Below are positions 8,329-17,453 of a stretch of 64,000 nt of DNA, piece after piece (the stretch's first letter is position 1; every line of letters starts with the position of its first letter). The DNA is taken from positions 41,202 to 105,201 of the forward strand of contig SVDX01000006.1 in NCBI GenBank assembly GCA_015057605.1. The letters are read 5' to 3'. The notes under the pieces were generated by a model, which was not told the origin of the DNA, made no database searches, and saw only the letters and a list, made by a program, of their open reading frames with translations. The position numbers were made by a program, and so were the translations under genes. This DNA comes from Lachnospira sp. (GTDB taxonomy: Bacteria; Bacillota; Clostridia; Lachnospirales; Lachnospiraceae).

Positions 8329-9216
8329 TCAATATCCTTTATTCTGCGTTTTTAATTTTTCCAACATATCCGAACTACCAGATAATGTTATATTTTGTTT
8401 TTCAAAATCAATATCCGCAAAACATTTTTCATATTTATCAGGGTTTGCGTTTATTTCTATGGTTCCGCTAAGAGATATACAACCCATAAAAGTGTGATTC
8501 ATATTTTTTACATTTTTAGGAATCACCGGTGCCTCTTGCAAATTCTCACAACCAACAAACGTTGAGCGCATACTAGTTACTCCCTCAGGTATAACAGGTG
8601 CTTTCTTTAAACTTATACAATTATTAAATACCGCAGATAAATCAGTAACTTTTGATGGTATAACGGGTGCATTTTCCAAACTTACGCAATCTACAAACAT
8701 AGCTTCCATAATTTCTAAGTTTTTAGGTAACTTTGGTGCTTCCTTTAAGCTTGTACAACCATAAAATGCATTATACATATTAACAACATATTTTGGTATC
8801 TTGGGAGACTTAATCATTTTAGCTGCTCCCCAAAAACTAACATTAACAACAGGTTCTCCTGCTATCTTCGTCGCAATTTCTTCATACGATTCCTTGTGTT
8901 TAGTTACTCTATGATGCCAACCTTTTAACTCCTCATCCTCTTCTAATCCTATATCGCTATATGGATCATCATGATACACACCATCATAATATATATACAA
9001 ATAATCTTCTGTAACATATATATCGCCTTGTTCAGGCTTTCTAGGCAATCTCTCACCTTCTGTAAGTTCCTTGCCACTGTATTTTATTATGTACTTACAT
9101 CCCACTTGCACTTTTGTCACATTGTCTTTATTGCTTATAATATAAAAAATCACAAGACATATTGTTACAAATGCTATCGTACTTATTATAACTATAATTT
9201 TTTTCTTCTTTGTCAT
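8329..9216 (-). CDS. Membrane-anchored BspA-like leucine-rich-repeat protein, copy 2
   Basis: A 295-residue protein. An N-terminal helix (about 7-27) after a lysine run acts as an uncleaved anchor. The exposed part ends in a solenoid of about five 23-residue repeats (about 138-250) with the pattern IPxxVxxMxxxFxxCxSLxxAP. It is a BspA/DUF285-type repeat, known for surface proteins of gut and oral anaerobes. Function is usually adhesion, but it is not determined here. It lies 15 bases downstream of a paralogue, clearly a tandem duplication. Confidence 0.8.
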   Translation of the reverse strand: MTKKKKIIVIISTIAFVTICLVIFYIISNKDNVTKVQVGCKYIIKYSGKELTEGERLPRKPEQGDIYVTEDYLYIYYDGVYHDDPYSDIGLEEDEELKGWHHRVTKHKESYEEIATKIAGEPVVNVSFWGAAKMIKSPKIPKYVVNMYNAFYGCTSLKEAPKLPKNLEIMEAMFVDCVSLENAPVIPSKVTDLSAVFNNCISLKKAPVIPEGVTSMRSTFVGCENLQEAPVIPKNVKNMNHTFMGCISLSGTIEINANPDKYEKCFADIDFEKQNITLSGSSDMLEKLKTQNKGY

Positions 9217-9231
9217 AATAAATCTCTCCTA

Positions 9232-10134
9232 TTAAAACACTACTGCTAATTTTAATTCTTCCAAAATTTCTGAAGTTCCAGATAATGTTATATTTTGCTT
9301 CTCGAAATCCACATCTTGAAAACAACCTTTGTAATTATCAGGATTTGCATTTATCTCTATATTTCCACTAAGAGATGTACATTCTCCAAAAGTACGTTGC
9401 ATATTTGTTACGCTTTGAGGTATAACTGGTGCCTTTTGCAAGTTCGTACACCTCAAGAAAGTATTTCTCATATTTGTCACTCCATTAGGTATAACCGGTG
9501 CTTCCTTTAAGCTTGTACATCCATTAAATGTTCTATATAAACTTGTAACATTGGCTGGTATCTTAGGAGCTTTCTCTAAACTTTTACAGTCAACAAACAT
9601 ACCCACCATATTTTCTAAACCTTCTGGTAATTCTGGTGCTTCTTTTAAGCTTGTACATCCATAAAATGCCTCATACATATTAATAACATACTTCGGTATC
9701 TTAGGAGACTTTGTCATACGACTACAAAAATAAAAACTTACATGTACAACTGCTTCTCCTGCTATCCTAGGTACAATCTCCTCATATTCGTACAATCTAT
9801 TAGATATTGTTTTTAAATGCCAACCTTTTAATTCAACTCCCTTTGTTCCTGTATATATTCTATCATTATCATTATCAGAATTAGAAACAACTCCATCATA
9901 GTATACATACTCATAATCATATGTACTGTAAATATCTCCTTCTTGAGGCTTTTTAGGTAATTTTTCACCCTCTAAAAGTATCTTTCCACTTGAAGCTACT
10001 ATATACTTACATCTATCCTGTACTTTAGTTACATTTTGAGGTGTTCTTTTCATCACAATATACATAGCCATAATCCCTACAAGTAATATGCTTCCGATTA
10101 TGATAATTGTTTTTATCAATCCTTTTTTGTTCAT
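9232..10134 (-). CDS. Membrane-anchored BspA-like leucine-rich-repeat protein, copy 1
   Basis: A 300-residue paralogue of the gene downstream, with the same plan: an N-terminal membrane helix (about 7-27), a linker with SSGKILLEGEKLPKKPQEGDI, and five 23-residue leucine-rich repeats with the AP(V/E)IPxxVxxM pattern. Similarity runs along the full length, so the pair arose by recent whole-gene duplication. It is the first gene of a two-gene operon behind a promoter with LytTR-type direct repeats. AGGAGG precedes the ATG. Surface location is inferred from the anchor and the repeat type. Confidence 0.8.
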   Translation of the reverse strand: MNKKGLIKTIIIIGSILLVGIMAMYIVMKRTPQNVTKVQDRCKYIVASSGKILLEGEKLPKKPQEGDIYSTYDYEYVYYDGVVSNSDNDNDRIYTGTKGVELKGWHLKTISNRLYEYEEIVPRIAGEAVVHVSFYFCSRMTKSPKIPKYVINMYEAFYGCTSLKEAPELPEGLENMVGMFVDCKSLEKAPKIPANVTSLYRTFNGCTSLKEAPVIPNGVTNMRNTFLRCTNLQKAPVIPQSVTNMQRTFGECTSLSGNIEINANPDNYKGCFQDVDFEKQNITLSGTSEILEELKLAVVF

Positions 10135-10182
10135 ATTGAATCCTCCTCATTTAGATATATTAAAGTTATTTCCTTTACTTTC

Positions 10183-10252
10183 TTTATACCATTTCCCTTA
10201 AAAATTTCAATACTTTTTGCATGAGTGGTCAATATACGACATGAACGGTCAA
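10183..10252 (-). promoter_or_regulatory. Promoter with LytTR-like direct repeats
   Basis: Minus strand -35 TTGAAA (10205-10210), 16-base spacer, -10 TATAAA (10183-10188). Directly upstream are two direct repeats, TTGACCNNTCATG, at 10240-10252 and 10220-10232. They match at 11 of 13 positions and start 20 bases apart. Tandem boxes with a two-turn spacing next to a -35 are typical for LytTR-family activators, whose sites often include ACCGTT. No LytTR gene is present in the window. Confidence 0.6.
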
Positions 10253-10389
10253 ATTTTTTCATAAATTTTGCTTTCGTTTTTGTCTTTCTATGGACGCTAA
10301 AACAAGTATGAAAAAAACACTTTCCCACCATTATATCAACAACACAGCAATATTAATACCACCCGCTACCGAAGGTAGCTTTATAAAAG

Positions 10390-10444
10390 AAAAAAACAAG
10401 TCATACGAAGAGACGGCTCCAAAGGCTCTTCTTTATGACTTGTA
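10390..10444 (-). terminator. Terminator downstream of the apt/structured RNA unit
   Basis: A long interrupted hairpin: ACAAGTCAT pairs with ATGACTTGT and, inside it, GAAGAG with CTCTTC. It is followed on the minus strand by T7. Confidence 0.8.
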
Positions 10445-10526
10445 TTTTTCTACATTTTCACTTCTAATTATTTGTTTTATAAGAAGTACGCAGTACGGGT
10501 GGCATTAACTTAATCACACAGCCTTG

Positions 10527-10687
10527 ACTTACGCACCACGCCAAGCAAAAGAAAATCGTAAACAAGAGCCTTTGTCCTCGTCAGTACTTAGTTGGCAGAC
10601 GATGTTAATCGTATGGCAACTTATGTACTGTTACGTAGGACAATGGAGTGCAAACGTCTCTTATTTACGACTTTGTTTTGCGTCAGT
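10527..10687 (-). ncRNA. Rod-shaped structured RNA, candidate 6S RNA
   Basis: The region between apt and its terminator does not code but folds, on the minus strand, into one long interrupted rod. Paired segments, outermost first, are 10679-10687 with 10527-10535, 10658-10671 with 10555-10568 (14 bp with two wobbles), 10638-10643 with 10572-10577, 10625-10630 with 10582-10587, 10617-10621 with 10590-10594, and an apical 5-bp hairpin (10599-10612). A 14-base bubble (10644-10657) interrupts the rod near its middle. 6S RNA has this architecture, and in Bacillus the recJ-apt-relA region lies near 6S-1. A small hairpin (10460-10487) separates it from the terminator. No clear promoter was found, so it may be processed from the apt transcript. 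Confidence 0.5.
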
Positions 10688-10696
10688 TTTTCATAA

Positions 10697-11221
10697 TTAT
10701 TTTCCTGGATATGCCACTACTGAAGCCACATCATATCCCTTCAATTTTTCTCGGCCTTTAAGACCCTCAAGTTCTATAAGGAATATAACTTTTACCACTT
10801 CTCCACCAAGCTTTTCTACAAGCTTGATTATAGCTTCTATTGTTCCACCCGTAGCTATTAAATCATCAACAATAACTACCTTCTGACCTGGTATAATTGC
10901 ATCCTTATGCATTTCAATAACTGCTGTTCCATATTCAAGTTCATATTCCATACTAATTGTTTCCATAGGAAGCTTACCCTTTTTACGAACTGGAACAAAT
11001 GGTTTTCCTAAGTTATATGCAATAGGTGTACCAAATATAAATCCTCTTGATTCAGGACCTACAACAACATCAAAATCAACATCTTCAACAAGGCCCTGTA
11101 AGCTATCTATTGCAAGCTTAAAGCCATCCTTATCCTGCAATACACTTGTTACATCCCTAAACATTATTCCCTCTTCTGGAAAATCAGGAATAGTTCTTAT
11201 ATATTCTTCCATTTTTTTCAT
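10697..11221 (-). CDS. apt: Adenine phosphoribosyltransferase
   Basis: A 174-residue enzyme that makes AMP from adenine and PRPP (purine salvage). It has the APRT start EEYIRTIPDFPEEGIMFRDVT, the VVGPESRGFIFG flap region and the PRPP loop VVIVDDLIATGGT. Length is normal. AGAGG stands upstream of the ATG, which is two bases after the stop of the preceding gene. It is the last protein gene of a long series led by the SCIFF genes. Unlike in many Firmicutes, relA does not follow. Confidence 0.97.
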   Translation of the reverse strand: MKKMEEYIRTIPDFPEEGIMFRDVTSVLQDKDGFKLAIDSLQGLVEDVDFDVVVGPESRGFIFGTPIAYNLGKPFVPVRKKGKLPMETISMEYELEYGTAVIEMHKDAIIPGQKVVIVDDLIATGGTIEAIIKLVEKLGGEVVKVIFLIELEGLKGREKLKGYDVASVVAYPGK

Positions 11222-11223
11222 AG

Positions 11224-12060
11224 CTATACCTCTGCATATAATTTTTCAAGATATTCTCTTGTTGCAATCGCATTATCAGGACTTGTGTTTTCTAATGATA
11301 CATGTACATATGGCTTATGTTCTTTCATAAGGCTTAAAAGCAATGGATAGTTAAAGCCACCTTGTCCTGCTGGAATTGATACAAGTTCATCTCCTTCAAC
11401 TCTATAATCCTTTGCATGAATTACTGCAATATCATCTCTTAATAGGTCAAATGCCTGTCTTATAATGTCATCTTGCTTATCAATATTGCCAACGTGTAAT
11501 ACATTTACTGGGTCAAAAATAATCTGAAGGTTAGGTGAATTAATTGCATCTAATACCTTTCTTGCTCTTTCAAGATTATAAACTACATGCTTCCAAACTG
11601 GTTCAATTGCAAATATAACGCCCATTTTCTCAGCATATTCTACTATAGGTCTTAAATTTTTAATAAATATTTCAAGCGCTTCTTCGCTATGATTAGCTGG
11701 TTCATACTTATACGCAGTGTTAACCGCACCTGTTTCTGTTCCTACAACACCAACACCTAAAACGCTTGCAAAGCGAATGTGTGCTTTATATTTTTCAACT
11801 ATTGTCTTTAACTGTTCTTCATCAGGATTGCAAAGATTAAGATAACAGCCTAAAACAGCTATATCTACCTTATTTTCTATGCATAATTCTTTAATATACA
11901 TAGCAAGTCCCGGTGTCATTACTGCATTAGTTGCCTTAAATTCGTGTACTGCCTTACCAAGTGCAAGCTGTGTGCACGAAAAACCCTTGTTATGAATGTT
12001 TCTAAAAAGCTCGTTAAGAGGTGCTTTTTCCATATCATGTGCTCTAATACCAATTCTCAT
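11224..12060 (-). CDS. Sugar phosphate isomerase/epimerase-like TIM-barrel protein
   Basis: About 278 residues from the ATG at 12060. The longer reading from 12075 would put the start inside GGAGG. It is a xylose-isomerase-like TIM barrel (AP endonuclease 2 superfamily). FAIEPVWKHV, IIFDPVNVLH and VIHAKDY carry the Glu/Asp/His metal ligands expected for this fold. Typical reactions are keto-sugar or inosose isomerisation, and the substrate is unknown. It sits between recJ and apt with a two-base gap to apt. Confidence 0.8.
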   Translation of the reverse strand: MRIGIRAHDMEKAPLNELFRNIHNKGFSCTQLALGKAVHEFKATNAVMTPGLAMYIKELCIENKVDIAVLGCYLNLCNPDEEQLKTIVEKYKAHIRFASVLGVGVVGTETGAVNTAYKYEPANHSEEALEIFIKNLRPIVEYAEKMGVIFAIEPVWKHVVYNLERARKVLDAINSPNLQIIFDPVNVLHVGNIDKQDDIIRQAFDLLRDDIAVIHAKDYRVEGDELVSIPAGQGGFNYPLLLSLMKEHKPYVHVSLENTSPDNAIATREYLEKLYAEV

Positions 12061-12096
12061 AGTCCATTCCTCCATAAATCATATATTGAGATTATT

Positions 12097-13812
12097 TTAA
12101 CATAATTTTATCGACTGTACAACCATCTGTATACTCACTTTATCATTAAATGTATTCAAGTCCGGATAGTATAACACTGCATATTTTTTTCCTATTTCAA
12201 GTGTTTCGTTTACTACATCTGCTTCACAAAAATACACTGCATTTGCATAATAGCCATTCTCCGTTTCAAATGATAACTTTAATACATTTCTACTACTTCC
12301 TAAGACCTTTTTTTCTTTTAATTTAAGGTTTTTATCTGCAAATACTGGTTTAGGATTACCATTTCCAAATGGTTCTAAGCTCTTTAGCTGTTCAATCAGC
12401 TTTTGGGATGCGTACTCATATGGCATAGGCACGTCAATCCAAATCGTTTTTGTAAGCTCCTTTTCGCTAAGTGTGCAGTTAGTATTTAGCAAACGTCTGA
12501 ACTTCTCAATATTTTCTTCTTTTAATGACATACCGGCTGCCATAGGATGTCCGCCAAATTTTTCTAATAGATGAGCACATTTATTGATTTCTTCATAAAT
12601 GTTATAGCCCTCTATTGAACGCGCTGAGCCCTTTGTCATTTCACGATTTGTAAGTACAATTGTAGGGCGGTAATACATTTCCTTTATTCGTCCTGCTATA
12701 ATGCCTGCGATGCTTTCATGGCAATCCGGTATATATATTACATATACCCTATCACCGTCTTTATGCTGCTTGTTTATACTTTCAATAGCTAAATCAACGC
12801 CTTGTTTTGTTAGCTGTTTACGTTCCTCATTTAGTTCTTTAAGTTTTAATGCCAGAGCAAATGCTTTCGCATCATCATTTTCATATAATAACTCTAAGGC
12901 ATATTTTGCTGTATCAAGACGTCCGCTTGCATTTAAACAAGGACCTAAAATAAAGCCAATATGATATGCCTGTAACGTTTTGTTTTCTAATTCATTTGCT
13001 AAAATAAGATATTTAAAACCTGTATTATCTGTGTTGTTCAATAAAGCAAGACCTTTTTTAACGATAATTCTATTTTCATTCAAAAGAGGCATTACGTCTC
13101 CAATTGTAGCAACTGCTGCCCATTGATATAGAGTCGTAAACTCTTCCTTTGAAATTCCGTATTCTTCATACAAAATCTCAACAAGTTTGAAAGCTACCAC
13201 CGCTCCACAAATTTCCTTAAATGGATACTTACATTTTTCCTGTTTAGGATTAACTATCGCATCTGCATTTGAACTTAAATATTCCTTTTTACCATTTTCT
13301 TCCTTATACGGAATATCGTGATGATCAGTTACAATTACTGCCATACCAAGTTTTTTCGCATAATTAATCTGTTCTATTGCAGCTATTCCGTTATCGCAAG
13401 TAATAATCGTATCAACGCCATCCTCAAATGCCTTATCTACAAGTCTTGTATTGATACCATATCCGTCTTCTACTCTATGCGGTATCTCATAATCAACATT
13501 TGCACCAACGCGTTTTAAGCCCGTTAGAAGTATGTATATAGAACAAATGCCATCAATATCATAATCACCGATTATACGCATTTTACACCCTTGCGTAACC
13601 TTTGTTTTTATGATACTAATGGCTTTATCCATATCCTTTAACAGTCTTGGATTGTGAAGACTTGATATGCTTCCGTTAAGAAACATATCATAGTCCTCTT
13701 CCAAAACTATATCTCTATTTCTGATTATTCTTGCCATAACCGGATCTATACCAAATTTGTCTGCTAAAGCCTTAAAATCAGCTTTCTTTGAATATACCAT
13801 CCAGTTTTCCAT
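12097..13812 (-). CDS. recJ: Single-stranded-DNA-specific exonuclease RecJ
   Basis: A 571-residue DHH-family 5'-3' exonuclease for recombination and mismatch repair. Motifs are GDYDIDGICS (about 83-92), CDNGIA, VTDHHDIP and, in the DHHA1 domain, FGGHPMAAGMS. The OB-fold follows. This is the standard length of the short Firmicute RecJ. It follows secDF by 12 bases, as in many Firmicutes (secDF-recJ-apt). All catalytic residues appear intact. Confidence 0.95.
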   Translation of the reverse strand: MENWMVYSKKADFKALADKFGIDPVMARIIRNRDIVLEEDYDMFLNGSISSLHNPRLLKDMDKAISIIKTKVTQGCKMRIIGDYDIDGICSIYILLTGLKRVGANVDYEIPHRVEDGYGINTRLVDKAFEDGVDTIITCDNGIAAIEQINYAKKLGMAVIVTDHHDIPYKEENGKKEYLSSNADAIVNPKQEKCKYPFKEICGAVVAFKLVEILYEEYGISKEEFTTLYQWAAVATIGDVMPLLNENRIIVKKGLALLNNTDNTGFKYLILANELENKTLQAYHIGFILGPCLNASGRLDTAKYALELLYENDDAKAFALALKLKELNEERKQLTKQGVDLAIESINKQHKDGDRVYVIYIPDCHESIAGIIAGRIKEMYYRPTIVLTNREMTKGSARSIEGYNIYEEINKCAHLLEKFGGHPMAAGMSLKEENIEKFRRLLNTNCTLSEKELTKTIWIDVPMPYEYASQKLIEQLKSLEPFGNGNPKPVFADKNLKLKEKKVLGSSRNVLKLSFETENGYYANAVYFCEADVVNETLEIGKKYAVLYYPDLNTFNDKVSIQMVVQSIKLC

Positions 13813-13824
13813 ATTGCCTCCAAA

Positions 13825-16002
13825 TTAATCTTCGTCGTCTTCCTTTGGTGGGAATTTCTTCATAAATACATACCACAATGAGCCTGCAAGACAAACAGAT
13901 GAGTATGTACCACATACAACACCTATAAGAATAGGTAATGCAAATTCTCTAATTGAAGTTACACCAAATATAAGTAATGCAACTAACATAACTGCAGTAG
14001 TAAGCGAAGAATTAATAGTTCTTGATAATGTTTGCGTTACACTTCTATTAAGCACCTCAGCAAGGTCGAATTTCTTTCCTGCTGCTGCCAAATTTTCTCT
14101 AACTCTGTCAAATATAACAATGGTTGCATTAATAGAATAACCTACTACGGTAAGTGCGCAGGCAACAAATGTGCTTCCTACTGTCATTCTTGTAAGTGCG
14201 TAGAAACCTACAACTATAAGTACATCATGCACCAATGCCATAACTGCACTTGTTGCAAATCTGATATTGCTAAATCTAAACCAAATGTAAATAAGCATTG
14301 CTATTGTAGAAACCGCAACCGCTATAAGCGCATCTGCTTTCATTTCGTTGCTTATAGTAGAAGAAATACTTTGCGCAGTCACTAAAGACTTATCTACACC
14401 ATATTTCTCAACAATAAGGTTATTAAGCTTTTCTGATTCTTCCATTGTAAGCTCTCTTGTCTTAACAATTACTTCTGTAGAATCTGCAACCTTTTGATAT
14501 TGAATTTCACCTGTTCCTATCACTTCGGATATAACTGGTGTAAGCTCCTTTTCAAGTGTTTCTTGTGACATATCATCCTTAAAGATAATACTTGTAGAAG
14601 TACCACCATCAAATTCAATACCCCAGTTTAATACACCTTTATCATTTGCTCCATTAAATACCATTGCTCCTATGCCAATTACAATAACAACAAGTGATGC
14701 AATAAAGAAAATGTGTTTTTTACCAACAAAATCAACTGATTTTCTCTCTTTTTGTACACCATACAGTTTAACTGATTTGCAACCAACGCCGTACAATGCC
14801 TTTAATATAAATCTTGTTACACATAATGCTGTAAACATCGATAAGAGTGTACCAATTGCCAAAGTTGAAGCAAAACCTTTAATACTTCCACTACCCATTA
14901 TATAAAGTACCGCAGCAGCAATCAATGTTGTTATGTTACCATCAAGAATTGCTGATGTTGCTTTACTAAAGCCTGTCTTTATTGCACCTTCAACACCATG
15001 TCCTAATGCAAGTTCTTCTCTTATTCTTGCAAAAATAACAACATTAGCATCAACCGCCATACCTATAGTAAGTACAATACCTGCAATACCCGGTAAGGTA
15101 AGAGTTATATCAAATGCACTTATTGTAAATACTACAAGACTGATGTACATAACTAAAGCTAAACTTGCTGCAATACCCGGTACTCTGTAATATACACACA
15201 TAAATAAAACAATTATTATAAGTCCTATTAAGCCAGCCATAAGACCTGTCTTAATGGCATCTGAACCTAACTGTGCTGCAACTATATTAGAACGGATAGT
15301 CTTTAATTCAAGTGGAATTGCACCAATACGAATTGTTGATGCAAGGCTTTCTGCCTTTTCAATTGATTCGATGTTATCAATTGAAACCGAACCACCTTCT
15401 ATCTTAGTTGTACAACGTGGCTTACTAAATTCTTCGCCATCATATACAATTTTTATATATTTCTTACTATCAACTGTTTCAGCTGCTACTCTTGCTGTAC
15501 CATCGGCAAAAAGCTTTGAGCCTTCGTCTGTAAGAGTTAAGGCTACCATATATTTTGTCTGACCAAGATCATCCTGATAATATTTCGCCTGAGCTCCCTT
15601 TACATGTGAACCATCAATGATCACCTTTTCATCCATATCAATAAATTCAAGCGATCCTGGTTTTCCAAGTTCTTCTAAAATCTCTTTAGCCGAATCTGTA
15701 TCCACATTCTTAAGAGGTATTTCAACTGTAATTCTGTTGTCTCCCTCCTGGTACACTAAAGCTTCTGTGCTGTATTGTTGAATTCTTTGTTGAAGCTTAT
15801 AAATTGTATCATCCATATCCTGAGCAGAAGGATTAGCTTCTAAAGTTTCAAATGTTATACTGATACCACCATTTAAATCAAGTCCTAACTTAATATCGCT
15901 TGCACTACCATATTTATCTTTACCAAATCCAAAGTATGCCGCATAAACAACTAAGGCAAGCATCGCTATTGCTGCGACAAGCTTAAATATTTTCTTTCCC
16001 AT
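13825..16002 (-). CDS. secDF: Protein translocase SecDF (fused SecD and SecF)
   Basis: About 725 residues from the ATG at 16002, which has AAAGGA ten bases upstream. The longer 745-residue reading would overlap the maturase stop. SecD half: an N-terminal helix, then KLGLDLNGGISITFE, the periplasmic P1 domain, and five helices with TLPGIAGIVLTIGMAVDANV. SecF half: begins near 460, with WGIEFDGGTS and YSINATIVIFDRVREN. It uses the proton motive force to help preprotein export. The fusion is common in Firmicutes. It follows the SCIFF maturase by 17 bases. Confidence 0.95.
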   Translation of the reverse strand: MGKKIFKLVAAIAMLALVVYAAYFGFGKDKYGSASDIKLGLDLNGGISITFETLEANPSAQDMDDTIYKLQQRIQQYSTEALVYQEGDNRITVEIPLKNVDTDSAKEILEELGKPGSLEFIDMDEKVIIDGSHVKGAQAKYYQDDLGQTKYMVALTLTDEGSKLFADGTARVAAETVDSKKYIKIVYDGEEFSKPRCTTKIEGGSVSIDNIESIEKAESLASTIRIGAIPLELKTIRSNIVAAQLGSDAIKTGLMAGLIGLIIIVLFMCVYYRVPGIAASLALVMYISLVVFTISAFDITLTLPGIAGIVLTIGMAVDANVVIFARIREELALGHGVEGAIKTGFSKATSAILDGNITTLIAAAVLYIMGSGSIKGFASTLAIGTLLSMFTALCVTRFILKALYGVGCKSVKLYGVQKERKSVDFVGKKHIFFIASLVVIVIGIGAMVFNGANDKGVLNWGIEFDGGTSTSIIFKDDMSQETLEKELTPVISEVIGTGEIQYQKVADSTEVIVKTRELTMEESEKLNNLIVEKYGVDKSLVTAQSISSTISNEMKADALIAVAVSTIAMLIYIWFRFSNIRFATSAVMALVHDVLIVVGFYALTRMTVGSTFVACALTVVGYSINATIVIFDRVRENLAAAGKKFDLAEVLNRSVTQTLSRTINSSLTTAVMLVALLIFGVTSIREFALPILIGVVCGTYSSVCLAGSLWYVFMKKFPPKEDDED

Positions 16003-16019
16003 CCGTACATTATCCTTTC

Positions 16020-17378
16020 TTATTCTTCTGTCATAAGTCCTGCTTTTATCATTATTGCGCACTCTACTCTTTTTCTTTGTAATTCACAGCCTATATCATA
16101 TGCATTATTGATATCTCCATGAAATTTATAAGAATTAGCTGCACAGCCACCACTACAATAAAATTTAGCAAAACAGTTTCTACATTTTTCCTTAGAATAC
16201 ACATTACATGTCTTGAATTTATCAACTATCTCCGGCTTTGTAATACCATCATCTACATTACCCATAAGAAAGCCTTCTTCACCAACAAACTGATGACATG
16301 GGTACAAATCTCCCCATGGTGTAACCGCCAAGTATTCACAGCCTGAACCACAGCCTGACAAACGCTTAGCAACACAAGGTCCACCCTCTAAATCAATCAT
16401 AAAATGGAAGAAATTAAAGCCTCTCTTTTCCTTCTTACGCTTTAATAATTCTGCCGCCAATTTATCGTATTCTTCGCAAATCTTTGGAATATCCTCTTTT
16501 TTAATTGCATATTCTTCTGTATCTGCCGCTACAACTGGTTCTACGGAAATCTGTTCAAAGCCTTCATCCGCAAGGCTTAATACATCTGCACAAAAGTCAA
16601 GATTATGATGTGTAAATGTGCCTCTTACATAATAGTTTAGCTGATTACGACTTTCGGCAACCTTTTTAAACTTTGGCATAACCAAATCATAGCTTCCCTT
16701 ACCATTTCTAAAAGGTCTCATATAATCATGAACTTCCTTACGGCCGTCAACGCTTAATACTACGTTAGACATTTCCTTATTTGCGTACTCTATAATATCA
16801 TCATTAAGCAATACGCCGTTAGTTGTAAGTGTAAATCTAAACTTCTTATTATGCTTTTCTTCAAGACTTCTACCATATTCAACTATCTGTTTAACAACCT
16901 CAAAATTCATAAGTGGTTCTCCACCAAAGAAATCCACCTCTAAATTCTTACGAGCACCAGAATGTTCAACCAAGAAATCAAGAGCCTTCTTACCTACCTC
17001 AAAGCTCATCAATGCTCTTCTTCCATGATACTCACCTTCCTCTGCAAAACAATATTTACAAGCAAGATTACAATCATGTGCTATGTGAAGACATAATGCC
17101 TTAACAACTGTATCTTTAAGCTTAATATCTTTTATGTAAGGCTCATATATATCCTCTGTAAAGAGCATTCCTGCATCTTTTAATTCCTTAATCTCTTCAT
17201 ATGCCTCTTTAATCTCTTCCTTTGCATATGTATCCTTTAAAATATCACATATTTCATTAAGTTCCTTTTCTTCAAACAAAGGAACAATGTCGTATACTAT
17301 ATCATCAACCACATGTACAGCCGAGCTGTTTACATCTAATAAAATGTTATAGCCATTATTTTTGTATTGATGAACCAT
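16020..17378 (-). CDS. SCIFF (ranthipeptide) radical-SAM maturase
   Basis: A 452-residue radical-SAM/SPASM enzyme. The 4Fe-4S cluster that binds SAM uses C103, C107 and C110 (CNLACKYC). An N-terminal leader-binding domain (about 1-90) precedes it. A C-terminal SPASM-type cluster of cysteines lies around CGSGCEYL, CHQ, CNVYSKEKCRNC and CSGGC. The family links Cys thiols of the six-cysteine SCIFF peptide to other residues (thioethers). It stands about 75 bases downstream of the peptide gene and directly before secDF. Identification follows from gene pairing and cysteine pattern. Confidence 0.93.
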   Translation of the reverse strand: MVHQYKNNGYNILLDVNSSAVHVVDDIVYDIVPLFEEKELNEICDILKDTYAKEEIKEAYEEIKELKDAGMLFTEDIYEPYIKDIKLKDTVVKALCLHIAHDCNLACKYCFAEEGEYHGRRALMSFEVGKKALDFLVEHSGARKNLEVDFFGGEPLMNFEVVKQIVEYGRSLEEKHNKKFRFTLTTNGVLLNDDIIEYANKEMSNVVLSVDGRKEVHDYMRPFRNGKGSYDLVMPKFKKVAESRNQLNYYVRGTFTHHNLDFCADVLSLADEGFEQISVEPVVAADTEEYAIKKEDIPKICEEYDKLAAELLKRKKEKRGFNFFHFMIDLEGGPCVAKRLSGCGSGCEYLAVTPWGDLYPCHQFVGEEGFLMGNVDDGITKPEIVDKFKTCNVYSKEKCRNCFAKFYCSGGCAANSYKFHGDINNAYDIGCELQRKRVECAIMIKAGLMTEE

Positions 17379-17421
17379 TTTTTCAATCCTTTCAATTCTG
17401 CGATTATCGTCAAATCATAAA

Positions 17422-17447
17422 TAAGAGAGTGCAGACACACTCTCTTA
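17422..17447 (-). terminator. Hairpin between SCIFF peptide and maturase (attenuator-like)
   Basis: A 9-10-bp stem (17422-17431 with 17438-17447) and a six-base loop, followed on the minus strand by TTATTTATGATTT. The U-run is poor. It may therefore end only part of the transcripts or protect the peptide mRNA. Confidence 0.55.
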
Positions 17448-17453
17448 AAATAA

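Noticed and set aside
10131..10331. 66-residue minus-strand ORF upstream of the first LRR gene
   Set aside because: It covers the promoter and the direct repeats, has no ribosome site and no recognisable family.
10524..10886. 120-residue plus-strand ORF across the apt end and the structured RNA
   Set aside because: Antisense to apt; the sequence is better explained by apt and the folded RNA.
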